The notes: generated by a model not told the origin, from the letters alone. A stretch of DNA of 64,000 bases from CP2-2F sp034436355 (GCA_034436355.1 DAOTVQ010000005.1:21267-85266), one strand, 5' to 3'. Counted from the stretch's first letter, positions 7,958 through 17,013 are shown. Program-made: numbers and translations.

Positions 7958-8676
7958 GCGCCGCGCCATGTGCCGTGATCTACGCGGGCAAACTGCCCTA
8001 CGCAGAGGCTTGGGCGCTTCAAAAGCGCCTTGCCGCAGCGCGTGCGGCGGATGCCATTCCCGACGTGCTGCTGTGGGTGGAACATCCGCACACCTATACG
8101 CTTGGCTCGGCGGCTAAAGGCGAACACCTGCTGCTGACACCTGACGAATTGGCACAGCGTGGCATCGCTGTGCATCAGGTGGATCGCGGTGGTGATATTA
8201 CCTATCACGGCGATGGGCAGTTGGTTGGTTACCCGATTGTGCGCCTGCCGCTCGGCGCAGATGGGCTACACGCCGATGTGATCGCCTATGTGCGGGCTTT
8301 GGAACAGATCATTATAGACTATTTGGCGTGCCACAGCGTTCAGGGTGAGCGTATTCGTGGGTTGAGTGGCGTATGGGTAGCTCACCACGGCGCGCTGCAT
8401 AAAATTGCGGCGCTTGGTGTGCGTGTGACGACCAAACGCATCACGCAGCATGGCTTTGCCCTGAACATCAACACTGATTTAAGTTATTTTGAGGGCATCA
8501 TTCCGTGTGGCATCCGTGATAAGGGCGTGGCGCGCCTCGCCGATCTGATCGCTCAACCACCCGATCTGATCAGTGCCGCGCAGCAGATCACGCCCATTTT
8601 TGCCGCGCATTTCAAGCGCCATACCTACACACAAACGCTGCCTGAAGTGCTTGCCTTGTTAGGAGAACCTGTATGA
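7954..8676 (+). CDS. lipB: Octanoyl-[acyl carrier protein]:protein octanoyltransferase
   Basis: LipB transfers octanoyl groups from acyl carrier protein to lipoyl domains, the first step of lipoate synthesis in the cytosol. The 240-residue protein has the RGGDITYHGDGQLVGYP signature (about 78-94), the catalytic lysine in HKIAALGVRV (Lys150) and the catalytic cysteine in PCGI (Cys185). Its length is typical. It starts with an ATGA overlap with the preceding hydrolase-like gene and ends with an ATGA overlap with the next gene. No lipA is seen nearby. Confidence 0.95.
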   Translation: MSAAPCAVIYAGKLPYAEAWALQKRLAAARAADAIPDVLLWVEHPHTYTLGSAAKGEHLLLTPDELAQRGIAVHQVDRGGDITYHGDGQLVGYPIVRLPLGADGLHADVIAYVRALEQIIIDYLACHSVQGERIRGLSGVWVAHHGALHKIAALGVRVTTKRITQHGFALNINTDLSYFEGIIPCGIRDKGVARLADLIAQPPDLISAAQQITPIFAAHFKRHTYTQTLPEVLALLGEPV

Positions 8677-9074
8677 GCGATTTTACGCTGCGCCCGAAAA
8701 TTTTCTCCCTGCTGTTGTGTTCGCATATAGATGTAGACGAGGCGACAGGCGGCTGGCAGCTTGCGCCGATCAGCCACCTCGCCGTGCGGTCGTTGCCGGT
8801 GCCGCTTAACATGGTGCTGTGCGCTAACATCATGGCGCCGCCGAATGACTATGAGATCAGCTTCCGCATCTTTCACGCCGACCAGCCTAGCGGCGTGCCG
8901 CTGAGCGCACCAACGCGCCTGAAGCCTGAGGCAGGCAAGAACGTGGACTTTATGGCACGCGTGGCGCTAACGCTCACCAGCACGGGCTTGTATATGGTGG
9001 AGGCGAAACTTGGCGATTTTGACACAGCGTTTTCGCCGCTGCGTGTTTCGCTTTTTTCGGATAGCAGCACCTGA
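8673..9074 (+). CDS. Small beta-rich protein, possibly DUF6941-like
   Basis: A 133-residue soluble protein with a pattern of beta strands: KIFSLLLCSHIDVDE near the start, YEISFRIFHAD in the middle and TGLYMVEAKLGD near the end. This resembles the DUF6941 type, in which a Cys near the start is followed by a C2-like beta sandwich, but the match is from memory and weak. It overlaps lipB by four bases and closes the operon. No catalytic motif is visible and its function is unknown. Confidence 0.65.
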   Translation: MSDFTLRPKIFSLLLCSHIDVDEATGGWQLAPISHLAVRSLPVPLNMVLCANIMAPPNDYEISFRIFHADQPSGVPLSAPTRLKPEAGKNVDFMARVALTLTSTGLYMVEAKLGDFDTAFSPLRVSLFSDSST

Positions 9075-9124
9075 GCGTAGGCTAAGCGGCACGTTAGCAC
9101 ACAACACAGGCTCGTACCATACGT

Positions 9125-9130
9125 TACAAT
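9125..9130 (+). promoter_or_regulatory. -10 element TACAAT before the 9171 gene
   Basis: TACAAT lies 40 bases before the ATG and no -35 match is evident. AGAGGA follows near 9152 as a ribosome binding site. Confidence 0.45.
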
Positions 9131-9170
9131 GGCGGCATATCGTTCCACATAGAGAGGACTTTTTGCCGCC

Positions 9171-10967
9171 ATGCCACGCTTTTTAACCCGTTTGCTGCTG
9201 AGTTTGTGCCTTGCTGCCCTGCTTTTGCCCTTCCCGTTGCACGCCCAAACTGACTCTCAAAGCTACCGCAGCGATGTGCTAGGCGTCACTTTCCAGTATC
9301 CGAAAAACTGGGTGCTGCGTGAGCAGCTTGCCGCACAGACGGTGCTTGCCGCGCCCGAAGGCGACTTGGAAGGGCTGGCAGAAGGCAAAGCACCTAGCGG
9401 CGTGCTGTTCAGCCTGACGCTTAGCACCCTGCGCCAAATGGGTGCGCGCAACACCGATGATTTTCCCGCCCTGCTGCTCAAATATACATTGAACGCCGAA
9501 GGCACGCCGCAGCCAGCACGCATTGGCGGCGCGGCGGGCATTCAGCTTATCCAACTGGACGAAGCGCAAGATTTAGCGATCCAGACGGCGATCCTTTCTG
9601 TGGGCAAGCGGCGCGTTGCCATTCTGCGCGCCGTGAGTACCTTAGCGGTCTGGCGTGCCAGTGGCGAGGCACAGCTAGGGCGTCTTTTGGAGAGCCTCAG
9701 CTTCTTCCCACCGCCTGAAGGGACGGATGTAGACACCATCGGTATTCCGCTGTGGCAGTTGGCAGCCGACGCCATGCCCGATCTGAATGGACTCTCGGTC
9801 AGCAACGATGGCGCGCTGATCTACGCTGTGGATGCACAGCGTGGCATTTGGCAGATCAATGCGAACGGCACGGCACAGGCAGACATTTTGACCTTTCCGC
9901 AGGTTGGCAGCTATGGCAGGCTGATCACGCGCCCTGATAATTCGCAGTACCTTGCCGATTCGGCAAATCACATGGTATGGCGGCGCGCACCGAACGCCAA
10001 TTCCGTAGCACGCTTTTTCGGCGGCACGCTTGGCACAGGGCGTGGCGCCTTCGGCGAAGGGATGCCGCGCCAATTTCTCTTTAGTGGGCGCAGCGTCTAC
10101 GCGGTGGATGAGAACACGAACGGTGTGCGTGTGCAGGTCTTTGCGGCAGGCGGCGCGGCAATGACCTTTTGGGATATGACGCGGGAACTGCCTGAGGCGC
10201 AGAACGTGCTGCTCGGCGCGGATAGCGGCGGCAACCTGTACCTTCTGGCGGAAGGCTCTAACGGCTTGCTTAAGCTAGATGCTTCCGGGCGCGTGCTGGC
10301 ACGTGGCATTGGCGCGGCGTGGCTGGCAGATAGCCAACCGTTGGCACTCGCCGTAGATCGCTTTGATAATTTCTTCGTTGCCACCGCCGATTCGGGCGTT
10401 TTGCAGTTCTCGCCAAGCGGGGAGCTAGTCGGTGTGATTGGCGAGCCGTATGATGAGTCCGCGCCGCCGAAGGCAGGGCAGTTGGCGCGTCCTATCGCGC
10501 TTGCCCTTGCGCCTTCTGCAAACTTGCTCTATGTGGCGGATGTGGGCAAATATCCGCAAGTGGTTGCCTTTGCGCTGGACGGCAATATTTCAGAGAATTT
10601 GGCGGCTGCCAGTGCCGCAGCAGGCGAGATTGCCTATGGTGAGGTGCGGCGCGGCACACTCACTGATCAAACCTTCCTCTATACCTACACCTTCGCAGGT
10701 CGGGCAGGTGATGTGGTCACCATCACACTGCGCGCCACAACCTTCGATGCCTATCTGGATTTGCTTCAGACGGATGGCAAAGTGATCGCCTTTAACGATG
10801 ATATTGGTGCGAATGCTGACGATCTGGCATCCACTGATTCGCAGATCACAGCCTTCAGCTTGCCGCGTGATGGCGTCTACACCATTCGCGTCACGCGCTT
10901 TGGGCGCGAAACAGCCCGCGGCGCGGTGGGCGACTATGAATTGCGCTTGAGCGCAGCACAGCCCTAA
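9171..10967 (+). CDS. Secreted NHL-like propeller protein with C-terminal PPC domain
   Basis: A 598-residue exported protein. A Sec signal peptide ends at LPLHAQ near residue 26. Residues 30-180 look like a PsbP/DUF1795-type domain (SDVLGVTFQYPKNWVL). Residues 190-480 have NHL-like repeats (LYAVDAQRGIWQINANG, LLYVADVGKYPQVVAF). The last 110 residues match a bacterial pre-peptidase C-terminal (PPC) domain, with YTFAGRAGDVVTITL, DAYLDLLQTDGKVIAFNDD and YTIRVTRFG. PPC domains occur at the ends of secreted enzymes and adhesins. No protease domain is present. Probably a surface or secreted binding protein, transcribed alone and followed by a strong hairpin. Confidence 0.82.
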   Translation: MPRFLTRLLLSLCLAALLLPFPLHAQTDSQSYRSDVLGVTFQYPKNWVLREQLAAQTVLAAPEGDLEGLAEGKAPSGVLFSLTLSTLRQMGARNTDDFPALLLKYTLNAEGTPQPARIGGAAGIQLIQLDEAQDLAIQTAILSVGKRRVAILRAVSTLAVWRASGEAQLGRLLESLSFFPPPEGTDVDTIGIPLWQLAADAMPDLNGLSVSNDGALIYAVDAQRGIWQINANGTAQADILTFPQVGSYGRLITRPDNSQYLADSANHMVWRRAPNANSVARFFGGTLGTGRGAFGEGMPRQFLFSGRSVYAVDENTNGVRVQVFAAGGAAMTFWDMTRELPEAQNVLLGADSGGNLYLLAEGSNGLLKLDASGRVLARGIGAAWLADSQPLALAVDRFDNFFVATADSGVLQFSPSGELVGVIGEPYDESAPPKAGQLARPIALALAPSANLLYVADVGKYPQVVAFALDGNISENLAAASAAAGEIAYGEVRRGTLTDQTFLYTYTFAGRAGDVVTITLRATTFDAYLDLLQTDGKVIAFNDDIGANADDLASTDSQITAFSLPRDGVYTIRVTRFGRETARGAVGDYELRLSAAQP

Positions 10968-10981
10968 GCCTTGCCGTGATT

Positions 10982-11011
10982 GCTTGCGGTGTTCAACACT
11001 GCACCGCAAGC
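10982..11011 (+). terminator. Hairpin after the propeller/PPC gene
   Basis: GCTTGCGGTG (10982-10991) pairs exactly with CACCGCAAGC (11002-11011) around a 10-base loop. No T-run follows, so it may be a factor-assisted terminator or an RNA 3' end stabiliser. Confidence 0.5.
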
Positions 11012-11189
11012 GCTAAGCAATTGGCAACCCGTTGTCGCACTCAATGCAAAGAATTTGCATACTGCCAAATAACAATTTGTGGCTTTCTAAAAACACTTTC
11101 AAAAGCCTTTACAAGTCCTCAAGCCTGTAGCAGCAGCTTAGGGTCTAATCGCAATTTCATAACATAGCATTTGGCTTATAGCAGCGCGC

Positions 11190-11414
11190 TATAATGCGCG
11201 TACCTGCTCAAGCGTATTGCTTTGGAGTAGGGTTGTGGCGTCCTTGCCTGTGGAGCGCGTGAACGCGCTCCACAGGCGGTGATTTTGAGAGGGCTTCCCT
11301 CTCTACCTTACCCTTTATTCGTTTTTGAAATGAGTTCTAGCCGTCATGCCATAGCCTTACCTTAAGCAGGTCGGTATCTGGTGTTTCCAAATGCTCACAC
11401 ACAATGAGGGAACG
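11190..11414 (+). promoter_or_regulatory. TATAAT promoter and long hairpin-rich leader of the WXG100 array
   Basis: TATAAT at 11190-11195 is a consensus -10, over 200 bases before the first WXG100 start. The implied leader contains a perfect 14-bp stem, 11246-11259 with 11264-11277 around a TGAA loop, then GAGAGGG (11287-11293) with CCCTCTC (11297-11303). The segment 11012-11189 is AT-rich with no gene or other structure that I can support. The first hairpin could be an attenuator or terminator for readthrough, but no T-run follows it. Confidence 0.5.
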
Positions 11415-12539
11415 ATGAGTGCCAGCAAAATTCAGTGTCACTATGCCGATTTGAACAACGCCGCGCAGCAATTCACGCGGCAAAGTGAGGGAACGCAGCA
11501 ACTACTACGCACGGTGCAAACTTGCCTGCAACAGCTTCAGGGCGGTGCATGGCGCGGCAAGGGTGCCAACACCTTCTACGCCGAGCTAGAGCGCGAGGTG
11601 CTGCCGGGCGTGGAGCGCCTGATCAGTGCCTTGCGTAATGCAAGCAGCGCAACGCAGCGCATTGGGCAACTGCTGGAGCAGACAGAGCGTGAGGTAGGCG
11701 CACTCTTTATGGGCGGCGCAGGCGATGCTGAAGGCTACGGCGGCGGTGATGGCGATGGCATCCCTGAACAAACGAATGAGGAGCCAGTCCTTGATGAGGC
11801 AGCACGCAAAAAAGCACTTGAGAATGAGTTGAGAGAGTATGGGATCACCCTCAGTGGCACATGGTCGCTCAGCGAATTAGAGATGCTTCGGGCAACCGTA
11901 GACGCTGCTGCCAACAGACTACAATCCTTTGCTGCCGATGAATATACAAGGAATGGGCTACTATTCCCCTACACACCACAACAGGTCTTCCGACGTATTT
12001 TCGGCGATCTGACCTTTGTACGCGGCGAAGGTACTGACTCAAATGGTGATGAAGAAGGCGGGCGATGGGGTCAATACGACCACCAGCGGATTACTCTGTG
12101 GGGTAAAGCCTTCACCAATCGGTTACGGACTTTTTCAGAGCGCAGCATAGAGGAGAGCATGGCTTTTCTGACGATGCATGAGCTAGGTCACGATCTGAAC
12201 CGTGAGATGGTACTTGTGAAGAGAGGCGATGATCTATTTGAAAGGCTGACAACGCGAAATTACTACCAAGAAACCAGCCAAAGGCTTTTCGGAACAGGTA
12301 GCGATGCAGGCACTGCTGGTTATACCTACATTGCACGCACACAACACAGTGATATGTGGCTGGAATATCAGGCAGATGCAGTTGCCAACTGGCTCGATGG
12401 TACATTTGATGACACAGATGACGGCAGAACCAGACAGGCGCAAATGGATGGCATCATGCGCGCTCTAATTTTCAACAAGTTCGGTCATCCGGAACAGTTG
12501 GTAAATATGCGGGGAGTGGGCAGGGCTGTAGTGGAGTAA
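11415..12539 (+). CDS. WXG100-headed zinc metallopeptidase-like effector, copy 1
   Basis: A 374-residue protein without signal peptide. Residues 1-100 form a WXG100-type helical hairpin: two long helices around GAWRGKG with Trp46. A Gly/Asp-rich hinge (GGGDGDG) follows. The C-terminal domain carries HELGH at 255-259 and EYQAD at 317-321, the arrangement of a gluzincin (HExxH plus a downstream Glu), with an ITLWGKAF strand before it. WXG100 heads direct proteins to type VII-like secretion, so this is probably a secreted peptidase toxin or effector. ATG 11415 has GAGGGA before it and matches the start of copies 2 and 3. A secreted propeller gene follows after five bases. No ESX ATPase is in the window. 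Confidence 0.82.
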   Translation: MSASKIQCHYADLNNAAQQFTRQSEGTQQLLRTVQTCLQQLQGGAWRGKGANTFYAELEREVLPGVERLISALRNASSATQRIGQLLEQTEREVGALFMGGAGDAEGYGGGDGDGIPEQTNEEPVLDEAARKKALENELREYGITLSGTWSLSELEMLRATVDAAANRLQSFAADEYTRNGLLFPYTPQQVFRRIFGDLTFVRGEGTDSNGDEEGGRWGQYDHQRITLWGKAFTNRLRTFSERSIEESMAFLTMHELGHDLNREMVLVKRGDDLFERLTTRNYYQETSQRLFGTGSDAGTAGYTYIARTQHSDMWLEYQADAVANWLDGTFDDTDDGRTRQAQMDGIMRALIFNKFGHPEQLVNMRGVGRAVVE

Positions 12540-12544
12540 ATGCA

Positions 12545-13636
12545 GTGTACACCTTGAGAGTTATGTTGGTTGGGATTGTTCTTTGTGTTTTAGGAGTGTT
12601 AGCCATGCTTCAGCCTGTTGAGGCACAAAATTCGCTGTTTGAGGAAGTGCTGCGCTTGCCGCTGGATGGCTTGTGCCAAATTGCGCTCAGCCCGAATGGC
12701 ACGCAAGTTGCAGTCCAGCGTTTCATAGATACCGAGAAACAGCGGATGGAACTTGCCATCTATGACACACAGCGCGGCGAACGACAAGCCCTGCTCTATA
12801 ACGGGCGCGGCAAATGTTCACCTGAGTATGGCGCCCAAAACACACTGGCTTGGGAAGGGCAAACGCTGGCGGCTGTCTTTGAGGAAGGCATTATGGTATG
12901 GGAGGCTAACGACAGTTTTGAGCAGCGCTACACGGTTGAGGGTAGTCTTTTTGCGCTCTCGACCTTAGCGGATCGTTTGGTCACAGTGAGCTTTGAAAAG
13001 CGCTTCGCAGCAGGCAATGTGCTTGAAACATTTCCCGTGCTGGTCTTGCGCGACCTTGACAGCGGACGTGAATTAGGACGCCACACTGTGCGCCAGTTGG
13101 ACGAGGATAACTTCTTCACCCTCAATTTGCTGGCATGGAGCCCGAACGGACAAGCGTTGCTTGCCTCAGATGGCTATGCAGTACGCGCCGTGGCTATTGA
13201 TGGAGAGACGATTACACCGCGTGAGCCTACATGGGGAGCCGGTAATGGGTTGGGCTTGCTCAGTTGGCTCGATGATCGCAGCGTAGTGACTGGAGAAGGC
13301 ACTGGCGTTGTGCGCGTCTGGGAGGTTGCAGATGGCGCACAACGGCGTGAACTGTACCTGAAAAGCTGCGGGCTGGCACTCAGCCCTGATCAGCGTTGGC
13401 TGGCGGGCTTTGAGGTCAACGACAGCCCTGATTTTTCGGATGGCATCCCGCTAGAGCCTGCTGTCAACATCTTTGATCTGCTTGAAGTCAAGCTACTGGC
13501 TAAACTGCCTTACGAAATGCAAGATAAACAGTCCAACCCTTGCCTGCAAGTTACCTTTAGCGCTGACGGTCAGTATCTTGCTGCCATTGCCGACGAAGAT
13601 AATCCCACGCTTTACGTTTGGGCGCGGCGCCAGTAA
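12545..13636 (+). CDS. Secreted beta-propeller partner, copy 1
   Basis: A 363-residue protein with a Sec signal peptide ending near PVEAQ (residue 28) and divergent WD40/TolB-like blades such as LCQIALSPNGTQVAVQRF, LLAWSPNGQALLASDG and LQVTFSADGQYLAAIADE, ending in TLYVWARRQ. The GTG start has GGAG eight bases upstream, inside the end of the metallopeptidase gene. Strict pairing with a WXG100 peptidase in three tandem units suggests a dedicated partner, possibly an extracellular inhibitor (immunity), receptor or substrate. That role is inference. No catalytic motif is visible. Confidence 0.8.
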   Translation: MYTLRVMLVGIVLCVLGVLAMLQPVEAQNSLFEEVLRLPLDGLCQIALSPNGTQVAVQRFIDTEKQRMELAIYDTQRGERQALLYNGRGKCSPEYGAQNTLAWEGQTLAAVFEEGIMVWEANDSFEQRYTVEGSLFALSTLADRLVTVSFEKRFAAGNVLETFPVLVLRDLDSGRELGRHTVRQLDEDNFFTLNLLAWSPNGQALLASDGYAVRAVAIDGETITPREPTWGAGNGLGLLSWLDDRSVVTGEGTGVVRVWEVADGAQRRELYLKSCGLALSPDQRWLAGFEVNDSPDFSDGIPLEPAVNIFDLLEVKLLAKLPYEMQDKQSNPCLQVTFSADGQYLAAIADEDNPTLYVWARRQ

Positions 13637-13694
13637 GCCGTACCGGCTTTTCCTTGCTACTGTCATGGACAGCTAAGTATGCATTGGAGGAACG
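13637..13694 (+). repeat. Conserved intergenic repeat, copy A
   Basis: This spacer is nearly identical to 15886-15948: both contain CTTTTCCTTGCTA, then GACAGCTAAGTATGCATTGG and GGAACG before the WXG100 start. It carries the GGAGGAA ribosome binding site of the second unit. Confidence 0.75.
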
Positions 13695-14798
13695 ATGCGT
13701 GCCAGCAAAATTCAGTGTCACTATGCCGATCTGAACAACGCTGCGCAGCAACTTCTACGCACGGTGCAGAACTACGTGCAACAGCTTCAGGGCGGTGCGT
13801 GGCGCGGCAAGGGCGCCAACACCTTCTACGCCGAGCTAGACTGTGAAGTGCTGCCTTGTGTGCAGCGCTTGATCAGTGCCTTGCGCGATGCCAGCAGCGC
13901 CACACAGCGCATTGGGCAACTGCTGGAGCAGGCAGAGCGTGAGGCAGGCGCGCTCTTTATGGGCGGCGCAGGCGATGCTGAAGGCTATGGCGGTGGCGGT
14001 AGTCATCTAGAATGGATGAATGAAACCCAAGGTCGTGGTCAGAATGATCAAGAACGCATTGCGGAAATTACTGATGATCTCAAAAATTACGGCATTACAC
14101 TTACAGGAAATTGGACTTTAGCTGAACTAGAGAAACTTCAAAGCGCAATACATGCTGCCGCAGAACGCCTATCGCGTTTCGCCGCTAGTCAATATCCTTC
14201 AGCTGGATATAATGCTATCTTCCAAGAAATTCTACAAGACAAACAGCAAGCCTTTAGGCTTATCTTCGGCAATTTAACTTTTGCACGAAACGCGAGTAAC
14301 AGTTCTACGCAAGGCTGGTGGGGACGTTATAATGACGGTACCATCACGCTTTGGAATGGCGCGTTTACTGGTGCCCTAAACTCACTTGCTAATATTTCGC
14401 CTGATACTGCTGTTAAGCAAGCTGCCAGCACACAATTCTTGATTTTTCATGAGCTAGGGCATGTCCTAAATGATCAAGTGCTAGCTGTCGGGAAAAATGC
14501 CGATGGTCGGTATGTCCTAATCCCTGAAGAATCGCAGCCAACCGTAGAGGATCGCTATAGGCTAACCAGCCAAAGCAACTCTGCGCTTAGGAACGGCACG
14601 GTTGGCTATCCCGTAAATGCGCGAACTGATGAAACATGGATTGAATATCAGGCAGATGCAGTTGCTAACTGGCTTGGCGGAAATTTTAACGACTCTACCT
14701 CTGGCAAAGAACGCAGAACACAAATAGATGAGATTATGCGTGAAGTAATATACACTCGGCTCGGATTACCCTTCTCCGCGCAGGTTCCTCAAGGGTAG
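13695..14798 (+). CDS. WXG100-headed metallopeptidase-like effector, copy 2 (shortened head)
   Basis: A 367-residue paralogue of the 11415 protein. The head is nearly identical at DNA level but lacks ten residues (FTRQSEGTQQ) in the first helix, explained by a 30-bp in-frame deletion between CGCAGCAA repeats still seen in copies 1 and 3. The WxG motif (Trp36) is intact. The C-terminal domain diverges and is AT-richer, yet it keeps HELGH (252-256) and EYQAD (from Glu317). A shorter first helix may weaken WXG100 dimer packing, though the gene remains open. It is followed four bases later by its secreted propeller partner. Confidence 0.8.
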   Translation: MRASKIQCHYADLNNAAQQLLRTVQNYVQQLQGGAWRGKGANTFYAELDCEVLPCVQRLISALRDASSATQRIGQLLEQAEREAGALFMGGAGDAEGYGGGGSHLEWMNETQGRGQNDQERIAEITDDLKNYGITLTGNWTLAELEKLQSAIHAAAERLSRFAASQYPSAGYNAIFQEILQDKQQAFRLIFGNLTFARNASNSSTQGWWGRYNDGTITLWNGAFTGALNSLANISPDTAVKQAASTQFLIFHELGHVLNDQVLAVGKNADGRYVLIPEESQPTVEDRYRLTSQSNSALRNGTVGYPVNARTDETWIEYQADAVANWLGGNFNDSTSGKERRTQIDEIMREVIYTRLGLPFSAQVPQG

Positions 14799-14802
14799 CG
14801 CT

Positions 14803-15885
14803 ATGGGCAAAGTATTTTTCTCTTTATTCGTGGGAGTTTTCCTGATGGCACAGCTAATAAGACCTGCTGACGCGCAAGGTGTATATTTTGAAGAGGTTTT
14901 GCGTTTACCGATTGAAGGTTTATGTGCGATGGCGCTCAGCCCGGACGGTACAAGGATCGCTGTCAAACGCTACCTGCCTACTGAAACTTTCTTGCCACCT
15001 GCTGAACGGCAAGTTGAACTAGCTGTTTATGCTACGCAAACAGGTAAAAAAAGCACAGTGCTACATGCCGAACGCGGTAGCTGCTCTTCTATCGGCTATA
15101 TTAACAACACGCTGATGTGGCAAGGGCAGTATTTGGTGGCTGCGTTTGTTGGAAAAGTCCTTGTTTGGCGGGCAGATAAGCCAACCGCAGCACAGTATAG
15201 TATTCCATTAGGAACGAATTTCTGGGAAACTGAGCCATCAGCACTGGCGCTGAATCCATCAGCAGAGCGCCTTGTGGTTAGAGATTTGGCTGATCTTGTC
15301 CTTTATGACTTGGCAACAGGCAGACCGCTTACACGCTGGCGGGCAGTTAACGGCGACCTTCGTAGGATTACCATGCTTGTGTGGTCACCAAACGGCAACC
15401 AACTGCTTGTTTCAGACAGTTCGACAATCACAGTTGTTGATTTTAACGAGGATATCTTCGCAGACCGCAATCTGGTTTGGAAGGAAGGGAATCGGCTACA
15501 GGCGATTGGCTGGCTAGGGGACGCCGTTGTTTTAACGGTAGAGCGGCTAGGGTTTTTGCGTTTCCGCGATGCCAGCAGTGGTAGACAACTTCAGGAGGTG
15601 TTTCTTAAAGGTGCTGTTGCTGCCTTCAGTCCTGATCAGCGCTGGGTGGCTTCGGTTGATGTTAGCACTGTACCGATAGATGCCTCAAATTATACAGCGC
15701 CGGAAAATGCTATCAAGGTTTTTTCACTGCCTGCTGTGACAATATTTACCAAGTTACCATTTGAGATGAGCAGTGCTGGAGGTATTCGTTGCTTACAGCT
15801 TGCCTTCAGCGCGGATGGCACGCACCTTGCCGCCATCATTGATGAGAACAATCCCACCCTTTACGTTTGGGCGCGGCGCGAGTAA
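14803..15885 (+). CDS. Secreted beta-propeller partner, copy 2
   Basis: A 360-residue paralogue of the 12545 and 17014 products. The signal peptide ends near RPADAQ (residue 25). Blades include LCAMALSPDGTRIAVKRY, LVWSPNGNQLLVSDS and LQLAFSADGTHLAAI, and the conserved C-terminus reads ENNPTLYVWARRE. The starts and ends of the three partners are conserved while the middle varies, as expected for proteins that co-diversify with a cognate effector. The start lies four bases after the upstream stop. Function is inferred only from the pairing. Confidence 0.8.
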   Translation: MGKVFFSLFVGVFLMAQLIRPADAQGVYFEEVLRLPIEGLCAMALSPDGTRIAVKRYLPTETFLPPAERQVELAVYATQTGKKSTVLHAERGSCSSIGYINNTLMWQGQYLVAAFVGKVLVWRADKPTAAQYSIPLGTNFWETEPSALALNPSAERLVVRDLADLVLYDLATGRPLTRWRAVNGDLRRITMLVWSPNGNQLLVSDSSTITVVDFNEDIFADRNLVWKEGNRLQAIGWLGDAVVLTVERLGFLRFRDASSGRQLQEVFLKGAVAAFSPDQRWVASVDVSTVPIDASNYTAPENAIKVFSLPAVTIFTKLPFEMSSAGGIRCLQLAFSADGTHLAAIIDENNPTLYVWARRE

Positions 15886-15948
15886 ACCGCGCTGCCTTTT
15901 CCTTGCTATTGTCACGGACAGCTAAGTATGCATTGGAGGAACGAAACG
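15886..15948 (+). repeat. Conserved intergenic repeat, copy B
   Basis: Near-identical to 13637-13694, with a few substitutions and a short insertion (GAAAC) just before the ATG. It marks unit 3 as a recent duplication of the unit 2 boundary. Confidence 0.75.
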
Positions 15949-16993
15949 ATGCGTGCCAGCAAAATTCAGTGTCACTATGCCGATCTGAACAACGCCGCGC
16001 AGCAATTCACGCGGCAAAGTGAGGGAACGCAGCAACTACTACGCACGGTGCAAACTTGCCTGCAACACCTTCTACGCCGAGCTAGAGCGCGAGGTGCTGC
16101 CGGGCGTGGAGCGCTTGATCAGTGCCTTGCGCGATGCCAGCAGCGCAACACAGCGCATTGGGCAACTGCTGGAGCAGGCAGAGCGTGAGGCAGGCGCGCT
16201 CTTTATGGGCGGCGCAGGTGATGCTGATGGGCGCGGCGGCGGCGATCTTTTTGTTTTAGAGACAACCGAGCAGCAGGGCGAAGAAGAGGCTGAGCTAACT
16301 GAACAGGAACGCAAGGATGCCATCATTGCCGATCTAGCGACCTACGGAATTACCTTGAGCGGCACATGGTCGCTTGCTGAGTTGGAGACCTTGCAGAGTA
16401 CTATCCATGACGTGGCTAATCACCTAAAAGCGTTTGCCACACAACAATATCCACCACCCGGACTCGGTGAATCTTATACACCACAAGTGATTTTCAGAGG
16501 AATTTTCGGCACCTTGACTTTTGAGCGCGGCAGCGGCAGCGAATCTTCTCAAGGTTGGTGGGGACGCTATAGCGCTTCAAGTGACAAAATCACTTTGTGG
16601 GATAAGGCGTTCAAGAATGTGCTTAATTCATTTAGCAATTTGCCTCAAGATCAAAAACAAGCCGCCAGCACAAGATTTTTGATCCTTCATGAATTAGGGC
16701 ATGTTCTTGAAGAAAGGCAGTTGCGCTTGCCAGACGGTCGTTTCAGAAGTTTGCTGGAACAATTCAATCGAACCAACACAGGTAGCCTTTCAGGTGGCAC
16801 ATCCGGCTATTCCTATAAGGCGCGCAGCAGCGATGTTGATTATGAATATCAGGCAGATGCTGTTGCAAACTGGCTCAATAGCTCATTTAACAATAGCGAC
16901 ACAGGCAGGGCGCGCCAAAGACAGATGGACTCCATCATGCGGATGCTCATCTACACCCGATACGGCAGACCCGGACAACCAATCCCTCAATAA
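15949..16993 (+). pseudogene. WXG100-headed metallopeptidase, copy 3, frameshifted
   Basis: The start and first 38 codons match copy 1, then a 38-bp segment encoding the WxG turn (GGAWRGKGAN) is missing. The deletion joins CAACA repeats present at both ends of the segment in copy 1. It removes the signature and shifts the frame, so the head runs into junk to a stop near 16188. The rest of the gene stays open in another frame from 16019 to 16993, with HELGH and EYQAD intact, and could be made alone from GTG 16019. An unsecreted catalytic remnant or a silent recombination donor are both possible. The propeller partner downstream is intact. Confidence 0.82.
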
Positions 16994-17013
16994 ATTATAG
17001 ACGAGGAACAACC

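Noticed and set aside
11391..11414. Start of the first WXG100 gene at ATG 11391
   Set aside because: It has no ribosome binding site, and copies 2 and 3 begin at the position equal to 11415.
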